NCBI RefSeq assembly: GCF_016466415.2
Contig: NZ_CP066771.1
Span: 124,001 to 188,000 of the forward strand
Length of the DNA: 64,000 nt
Reading direction: 5' to 3'
Source: Ralstonia pickettii
GTDB taxonomy: Bacteria; Pseudomonadota; Gammaproteobacteria; Burkholderiales; Burkholderiaceae
Shown: positions 57,967 through 64,000 of the stretch, one piece after another
Position numbering within the stretch: the stretch's first letter is position 1
Layout: every line of letters starts with the position of its first letter
Notes under the pieces: model-generated
Databases searched by the model: none
Told to the model about the DNA's origin: nothing
The model's input: the letters and a program-made list of their open reading frames with translations, nothing else
Position numbers and translations under genes: made by a program

Positions 57967-58971
57967 ATGAAGCTGTCGATCTTTTCCGTCCAGGACCACT
58001 ACCCCGACCGGCCCCGCAGTCTGCCGCAACTCTACGCAGACGTCATCGCCCAGGCGCGCCTCGCCGAAGCGCTCGGCTACGACACCTTCTGGGTGGCCGA
58101 GCATCACTTTCACGAGTACGGCGCCGTTCCCAACCCAGCGGTCTTTCTCTCCCATCTGGCCGCGCAGACGCAACGCCTGCGGCTGGGCACGGCCATCTCG
58201 ATCCTCACGTTCCATCATCCGGCCACGGTGGCCGAGAACTACGCGATGGTCGATGCGCTCTCGGGCGGGCGGCTGTCGCTGGGCGTGGGCTCCGGCTACC
58301 TCAAGCACGAGTTCGAAGGCTACGACGTCGATCCCGCCGTCAAGCGCGAGCGCTTTGATGAAGCGCTGATGCTCGTCGAGCGCTTGCTTGCAGGTGAGCG
58401 TGTGCACCACGCGGGTCAGTTCCACACGCTGCGCGACGTGCGCCTCAACGTGCTGCCGGTGCAGGCCCGCGTGCCGATCCACGTGGCGATCCTGCGGCGC
58501 GAGGCGGCGTATCACATTGGCCGGCAGGGGCGACGCATGCTGTTCGTGCCGTATGCGTCGGTCGACAGCTTCAATGACATCCGCGCGTTGATGGACGACT
58601 ACCGGCGCGGCCTGGCCGAAGCAGGCATTGCCGACACGCGTGGCATGGCGGCCGTCGCGCTGCACACGCATGTGAGCCCGACCGAAGCCGCCGTGCGTGC
58701 AACGGCCGCCGACGCGTTCGACCTGTACGTTGCAACGCGTCTCTACGCGCGCCGCCAGACGTACGACGATGTGCTCCTCAGCGGCCTGTCGTTGTTCGGC
58801 ACGCCCGATGCGGTGGCCGGGAAGCTCGCGCGGCTGTCCGACATGGGCGTCGACCACGTGATGGCGCTGCATAACTTTGGTCTGATGCCGCAATCCGCGG
58901 TGCTTGAATCGATGCGCGCGCTGGTCGAGGATGCGCTGCCCCGCGCCGGCATCACGGCGCTGGCTGCCTGA
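57967..58971 (+). CDS. LLM-class luciferase-like flavin monooxygenase
   Basis: 334-residue TIM-barrel flavoenzyme of the bacterial luciferase superfamily. Typical parts are GYDTFWVAEHHFHEYG (about 37-52), RLRLGTAISILTFHHP and GRLSLGVGSGYLKHEF. Such enzymes use reduced flavin and O2 for oxygenations. The FMN reductase is not in the window. The substrate is unknown. GGGAGAC precedes the ATG. It is divergent from the IclR gene. Confidence 0.86.
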   Translation: MKLSIFSVQDHYPDRPRSLPQLYADVIAQARLAEALGYDTFWVAEHHFHEYGAVPNPAVFLSHLAAQTQRLRLGTAISILTFHHPATVAENYAMVDALSGGRLSLGVGSGYLKHEFEGYDVDPAVKRERFDEALMLVERLLAGERVHHAGQFHTLRDVRLNVLPVQARVPIHVAILRREAAYHIGRQGRRMLFVPYASVDSFNDIRALMDDYRRGLAEAGIADTRGMAAVALHTHVSPTEAAVRATAADAFDLYVATRLYARRQTYDDVLLSGLSLFGTPDAVAGKLARLSDMGVDHVMALHNFGLMPQSAVLESMRALVEDALPRAGITALAA

Positions 58972-59055
58972 ACCTGTCCAGCCTGGGCGACTCCGCATCG
59001 CCAAACCGCGGCAAAACCGCTACGCTCTTTGCCAAACCACGTGAGGAGACCCCCA

Positions 59056-60219
59056 ATGCAGCGACCGAAGTGGCGGCACGCAGGCGTACTGGCTGGTCTG
59101 GCTTTGCTGTCGTCCGCCGCACTGGCGGACATCCGCGTCGGGGTCACGGTGTCGGCCACCGGGCCGCAGGCCTCGCTGGGGCAGCCCGAGAAGAACGCAA
59201 CCACGCTGTGGCCAAGCGAGATTGGCGGCGAAAAGGTCGACGTGATCGTGCTTGACGATGCCTCGGACACCACGCGCGCCGTTACCAACACGCGCAAGCT
59301 GATGAGCGAGTCGAACGTTGACGTCATCGTTGGCTCTTCCACGACGCCGAATACGCTGGCGATGATCGACGCGGCGGCCGAGGGCAAGACGCCCGTGATT
59401 TCGCTGGCCTCATCCGCCCGGTTGATCGAGCCGATGGATGCCAAGCGGCGCTGGATCTTCAAGACGCCGCATTCGGACTCGCACATGGCGTCGCTGATTG
59501 CTGAGCACGCCGCAGCGCACGGCGTGAAGACCATTGCTTACATCGGCTTTGCAAATGCACTGGGCGAGGCCTTCCTGACGGAGGTGCAGCGCTTTGCCGA
59601 TCTCAAGCACATCCGCGTCACCGATACCGAGCGTTTTTCGCCCACGGACAACAGCGTGACGGCGCAAGTCCTGCATCTGCTGGCCAACAAGCCCGACGCG
59701 GTGGTGATTGGCGGCTCCGGAACGCCGGCCGCGCTGCCGGCTCGCGCGCTGGCCGAGCGGGGCTACACCGGCAAGATCTACTTCAATCACGGCGTTTCCA
59801 ACAACGATTTCGTCAGGCTATGCGGCAAGGACTGCGAAGCCGCCTACGTGCCGACCGGCCCCGTGATGGTCGCCGCCGAACTGGCTGATACCCACCCAGC
59901 CAAGAAGCAGGCGCTGGATTTTGCGCGCCGCTACGAGGCCGCCTTCGGCAAGGGCAGCGTGTCGATCTTCGCGGCCTACACCGGCGACATCGGCTTGCTG
60001 TTGCAGCGTGCGGTGCCGGTGGCGCTCAAGCGCGCCAAGCCTGGCACGCCGGCCTTTCGCGAGGCGCTGCGCGACGCACTGGAGCAGGTGCGCGATCTGC
60101 CTACCAGCACCGGCGTGGTGAACATGAGCCCACAAGACCACGTTGGCCTGGACCAGCGTGCCCGCGTCATGGCGCAGATCCGCCGTGGCCAATGGCACCT
60201 GGCCGATACCGCGAAGTGA
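59056..60219 (+). CDS. Branched-chain amino-acid-type ABC transporter substrate-binding protein
   Basis: 387-residue periplasmic binding protein (LivK/type-I fold). A signal peptide ends at about ALA before DIRVG (residue 26). Segments such as VTVSATGPQASLG, SSTTPNTLAMIDAA and TVSATGPQ-type lobe starts are typical of Liv binding proteins. No LivHMGF permease genes are nearby, so it is an orphan or works with a distant transporter. GAGGAGA precedes ATG 59056. It follows the LLM gene by 84 bases and may share regulation. Confidence 0.87.
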   Translation: MQRPKWRHAGVLAGLALLSSAALADIRVGVTVSATGPQASLGQPEKNATTLWPSEIGGEKVDVIVLDDASDTTRAVTNTRKLMSESNVDVIVGSSTTPNTLAMIDAAAEGKTPVISLASSARLIEPMDAKRRWIFKTPHSDSHMASLIAEHAAAHGVKTIAYIGFANALGEAFLTEVQRFADLKHIRVTDTERFSPTDNSVTAQVLHLLANKPDAVVIGGSGTPAALPARALAERGYTGKIYFNHGVSNNDFVRLCGKDCEAAYVPTGPVMVAAELADTHPAKKQALDFARRYEAAFGKGSVSIFAAYTGDIGLLLQRAVPVALKRAKPGTPAFREALRDALEQVRDLPTSTGVVNMSPQDHVGLDQRARVMAQIRRGQWHLADTAK

Positions 60220-60287
60220 CGAGGGCGCACATCCCGCGTTGCATGCGCGATCTCATCCGCTATGCTTAATTCATTACCTCGGACGCC

Positions 60288-61106
<819 letters not shown>

Positions 61107-61162
61107 TTGAAGATGAAGACACGTATGCGCGCCCGCCCCCCGACCGATTTGTAGGAGACACC

Positions 61163-62050
61163 ATGTTCACCCAGATGCCCAATTTCGCCGAAGGCGGTTT
61201 CGATTTCCTGCGCAAGCTGTGGGGCGGCGGCTTTGCCGGGATGGCCGGTGGCGGCATGCCCAACATGGCGAGCTTTGCCGCGCCGCCGATGGACCTTGAG
61301 GAAATCGACAAGCGTATCCACGACCTGCGCGCGGTGGAGAGTTGGCTGCAACTGAACGCCAGCCTCCTGCGTACGGCAATTCAGGGCCTGGAGGTGCAGC
61401 GCGCCACGTTGGTGGCCTTGCAGACGTTCGGCTCCGCACTGTCGCCCGAGGCCATGAAGTCTGCGTTCGACGGCCTGACGCCGAGCGCGTCGTCGTCTTC
61501 TTCGTCTTCCGGCGAGGAATCCAAACCTGTCTGGCCCCACACCGCCACCACAGCCAAGCCGGACGACGAACCGCCGCCCGAAGACGAGGACGAGGCGGAA
61601 GAAGACACGGACGACGATCAGGCCGAAGCCCGCGCCGAGGCTGCCCACGCTCAGGCACAGGCCGCTGCGCAGGCGCAAGCGGCCGCACGCGCCGCCGCGG
61701 CTGCGCTGGACCCCTCGCCGTGGTGGAACATGCTGCAGCAGCAGTTCAACCAGATCGCCAGCTCCGCAGCGGCCGCCATGCCGATGCCGCAGAACCTGAT
61801 GCCGGGTTTCCCCGGAGGCTTCCCCGGGTCTGGCGGCGCCCCGGGCGCGGAAGGGCTCGATGCGGCGCCGGAAGACATCGAAGAGCCGACAGCGCCGGCC
61901 CAGCCCAAGCGCGCTGCCGCCAAGGCGACGCCGAAGCCGGCCGCCAAGGCGTCTGCAGGGCGCACAGCCAAGCCGGCCACCAAGAAGACTGCTGCCAAGA
62001 AAGCGCCGGCGAAATCTGCGCCGCGCAAGCCCACCAACGACACCCCCTGA
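61163..62050 (+). CDS. phaM: PhaM-like polyhydroxybutyrate granule protein
   Basis: 295-residue protein with the PhaM layout known from Ralstonia eutropha: an N-terminal domain ([34 protein letters not shown]) that binds and activates PHB synthase, an acidic Ser/Glu/Ala-rich middle with a coiled Ala/Gln run, and a C-terminal histone H1-like tail of PAKKA-type repeats ([19 protein letters not shown]) that binds DNA and links granules to the nucleoid. The length is somewhat above the reference (263). A GTAGGAGA site precedes the ATG. The patatin gene starts 3 bases after the stop, so the two are probably coupled. Confidence 0.9.
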   Translation: MFTQMPNFAEGGFDFLRKLWGGGFAGMAGGGMPNMASFAAPPMDLEEIDKRIHDLRAVESWLQLNASLLRTAIQGLEVQRATLVALQTFGSALSPEAMKSAFDGLTPSASSSSSSSGEESKPVWPHTATTAKPDDEPPPEDEDEAEEDTDDDQAEARAEAAHAQAQAAAQAQAAARAAAAALDPSPWWNMLQQQFNQIASSAAAAMPMPQNLMPGFPGGFPGSGGAPGAEGLDAAPEDIEEPTAPAQPKRAAAKATPKPAAKASAGRTAKPATKKTAAKKAPAKSAPRKPTNDTP

Positions 62051-62053
62051 TCG

Positions 62054-63238
62054 ATGTCGACGGACTGCACTGCACTCTTGATGATGGGCGGCGGTGCGCG
62101 TGCCGCCTACCAGGTCGGAGTGCTGCGCGGCATCGCGGGGTTGGCGCGCGAGTATGCGCCGGGCGTGGCACGTACGCCGTTCGACGTCATTTGCGGGACA
62201 TCGGCGGGTGCGATCAACAGTCTGGGCTTGGCCCGCGGCGCGCAGGATTTCACGCTTGCCACCGAGGCGCTCACCCAGCTCTGGGGCACCCTGCATGCCG
62301 ATCGTGTCTATCGCACGGACGTCGGCCGCGTGGGCTCCAGCGGCGCGCGCTGGCTGACCGCGCTGGCGTTCGGCTGGATGACCGGCCGCACGCCGCGCGC
62401 GCTGTTCGACAATACGCCGCTGCGTGAACTGCTTGAGTCGCAACACGACGGTCAGCAGGTGCAGGCCGCATTCGATGCCGGAGCGCTGCGCGCGCTGGCC
62501 ATCACCGCGCTGTCATACACCACTGGGCGCCACGTTACGTTCTATCAATCGCCGCACGTGGTACTCCCGTGGCGGCGCTCGCAGCGGATTGCGGTGTCAG
62601 ACCAGATCGGCGTGTCGCACATGCTCGCGTCGTCGAGCATCCCGTTCATCTTCCCGGCCGAGCCGGTGCCGCTCGAGGGTAACGACGAATGGTTCGGCGA
62701 CGGCACGATGCGCCAGATGTCGCCGTTGAGCCCGGCCATTCATTTGGGCGCGAATCGCATTCTGGTGGTGGGCGCCGCGTCTCGCTCGCAGCCGGGCTGG
62801 TACGACACGGTGCCGGCGTCCGGGTATCCGTCGCTTGCGCAGATTGCGGGGCAGGCGCTGGCAAGCATCTTCCTCGACGGGCTTTCGGCCGATATCGAGC
62901 GGTTGCAGCACGTCAACGCCATGGTGGCCCGCAACCCCGAGATTGCCGACGCGCGCGAGGGCTGGCGCAAGATCGAAGTGCTGGTGATGGCGCCGTCCGA
63001 GCGCATCGAGCTGATTGCCTCCCGCCACGTGCAGCGCCTGCCAGGCACGGTGCGCGCGCTGCTCAAGCCGCTGGGCGGCACCGAGGCGCGCGGGGCAGCA
63101 TTTGCGAGCTATCTGCTCTTCGAACCCGAGTTCACGCAGGAACTGATCGACCTGGGCGAGCGCGATGTGCAGGCCCGCCGCGACGAACTGGCCGCGTTTC
63201 TGTACGGCGCGATTCCGGACACGATGCGCGCAGCCTGA
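62054..63238 (+). CDS. Patatin-like phospholipase
   Basis: 394-residue patatin-family acyl hydrolase with a Ser/Asp dyad: [11 protein letters not shown] oxyanion loop (about 12-22), nucleophile Ser in GTSAGAIN and catalytic Asp in FGDGTMRQ. No signal peptide is seen. Patatin-fold enzymes include lipases and, in some bacteria, PHB depolymerases. Close coupling to phaM suggests a granule or lipid substrate, which is inference. It ends exactly where the convergent glutathione peroxidase gene ends (no gap). Confidence 0.88.
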   Translation: MSTDCTALLMMGGGARAAYQVGVLRGIAGLAREYAPGVARTPFDVICGTSAGAINSLGLARGAQDFTLATEALTQLWGTLHADRVYRTDVGRVGSSGARWLTALAFGWMTGRTPRALFDNTPLRELLESQHDGQQVQAAFDAGALRALAITALSYTTGRHVTFYQSPHVVLPWRRSQRIAVSDQIGVSHMLASSSIPFIFPAEPVPLEGNDEWFGDGTMRQMSPLSPAIHLGANRILVVGAASRSQPGWYDTVPASGYPSLAQIAGQALASIFLDGLSADIERLQHVNAMVARNPEIADAREGWRKIEVLVMAPSERIELIASRHVQRLPGTVRALLKPLGGTEARGAAFASYLLFEPEFTQELIDLGERDVQARRDELAAFLYGAIPDTMRAA

Positions 63239-63934
63239 TCAGCGGGACGAGCGGGTCGATGGTTCAGCCAGCAGTGCGTCGATGCGTTTGATGAGCGCTG
63301 GGTCGCTCGGCTCGACACTGCTGGGGAACACTGCCGCCACGCGGCCGGTGCGGTCCAGCAGGTATTTGTGGAAGTTCCACTTGGGCGGCTGGCCCGTCTG
63401 CGTCGCGAGCCATGCATACAGCGGCGATGCGCCCGCACCCACCACTGCCGTCTTCGAGAACATCGGGAATTTCACGCCGTACGTGTTGTAGCAAAAGTCG
63501 GCGATCTGCTTGCTGTTGCCGGGTTCCTGCTGAAAGTCATTGGACGGAAAGCCCAGCACCGTCAGCCCCTTGTCGCGATACTTTGCGTACAGCGCTTCGA
63601 GCCCTTCGTACTGATGCGTGTAGCCGCAATAGCTGGCGGTGTTGACCACCAGCACGACGCGGCCGGCGTACTGGCAAAGGTCTTGCGGCGCATCGTCCTG
63701 CAGGCGCTTGACGCGAAAATTCAGGCTGGCGGGGCAGGCGCCCGTGGTGGTCGGAGTTTGTGCAGCCGGTGCGACGCCGGCCGTAACAGCATGCCCCGTG
63801 CGGGGCAGCAGCAATGCAATGACGGCAATGGCAATCGCAATGATGATCATCAGCACATGGTGCCGACGCAGCGCACCCGACGCGTGCAATTGCAGGCGTG
63901 GGCGACGCGGGGTAACGGTGGTGGGAAATAGCAT
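63239..63934 (-). CDS. Glutathione peroxidase-family protein with membrane anchor
   Basis: 231-residue peroxidase. The family core (about 70-225) has LVVNTASYCGYTHQYEGL with the peroxidatic Cys, FPSNDFQQEPG and WNFHKYLLDRTG. An extra N-terminus of about 65 residues includes a transmembrane or signal-anchor helix (VLMIIIAIAIAVIALLLP) and a Pro/Ala/Thr-rich linker, so it is probably exported or anchored in the periplasm, unlike the cytosolic BtuE type. The Sec residue is not used; it is Cys. The stop abuts the patatin stop. Confidence 0.87.
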   Translation of the reverse strand: MLFPTTVTPRRPRLQLHASGALRRHHVLMIIIAIAIAVIALLLPRTGHAVTAGVAPAAQTPTTTGACPASLNFRVKRLQDDAPQDLCQYAGRVVLVVNTASYCGYTHQYEGLEALYAKYRDKGLTVLGFPSNDFQQEPGNSKQIADFCYNTYGVKFPMFSKTAVVGAGASPLYAWLATQTGQPPKWNFHKYLLDRTGRVAAVFPSSVEPSDPALIKRIDALLAEPSTRSSR

Positions 63935-64000
63935 GGGAAATCTCCAAAAGCGGACGCTCAGCCGGCGAACCGGAGTTTGTCTTCAGTCTAGGGTATAACG

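Overview
The window comes from a GC-rich betaproteobacterium of the family Burkholderiaceae, most likely a Ralstonia. Pointers are the methionine synthase split into two genes, the PHB-granule protein PhaM, the small lineage proteins DUF1840 and DUF3567, and the LiuR-type leucine regulon. This is inferred from gene content; no database was searched.

Bases 1-14000 hold a truncated TonB-dependent siderophore receptor with a Fur-like box. Divergent to it is a nine-gene unit matching the acyclic-terpene (citronellol/geraniol) Atu pathway: crotonase (AtuE), AtuA, an acyl-CoA dehydrogenase, an SDR, carboxyltransferase (AtuC), citronellyl-CoA dehydrogenase-like AtuD, biotin carboxylase (AtuF) and an acyl-CoA synthetase, with a TetR regulator at the far end. 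Bases 14025-35077 hold the leucine/isovalerate (Liu) set, all on the minus strand: HMG-CoA lyase, both methylcrotonyl-CoA carboxylase subunits, methylglutaconyl-CoA hydratase, isovaleryl-CoA dehydrogenase, a thiolase and the MerR regulator LiuR. bioB sits among them and would supply biotin to both carboxylases. Three LiuR-type palindromes (17689, 34530, 35172) tie ghrA-mvaB, liuA and the liuR/MBL divergon together. Because acyclic terpene breakdown ends in methylcrotonyl-CoA, the Atu and Liu halves can be read as one catabolic island.

Two copies of a non-coding element of about 522-525 bp (19834-20355 and 29948-30472) sit upstream of liuD and of the thiolase gene. Each has 75-bp terminal inverted repeats, an inner arm, and two hairpins whose loops are complementary to each other. 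Between the copies two stem pairs have changed on both sides so that pairing is kept. This is the least explained structure in the window.

Bases 35262-52736 are mostly housekeeping and envelope or stress genes: metallo-hydrolase, monooxygenase-like protein, BtuF-like protein, SDR, DsbA, SPOR protein, ArgS, ferritin-like protein, small membrane proteins, a sensor kinase with two response regulators, entericidin, split MetH, rhodanese and DUF3567. Bases 53056-63934 carry accessory catabolism under two IclR regulators (alpha/beta hydrolase, FAH-family hydrolase, LLM monooxygenase), an orphan Liv-type binding protein, an unusual crotonase, PhaM, a patatin and a membrane-anchored glutathione peroxidase. 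No rRNA, tRNA, CRISPR array or insertion sequence with a transposase was recognised.
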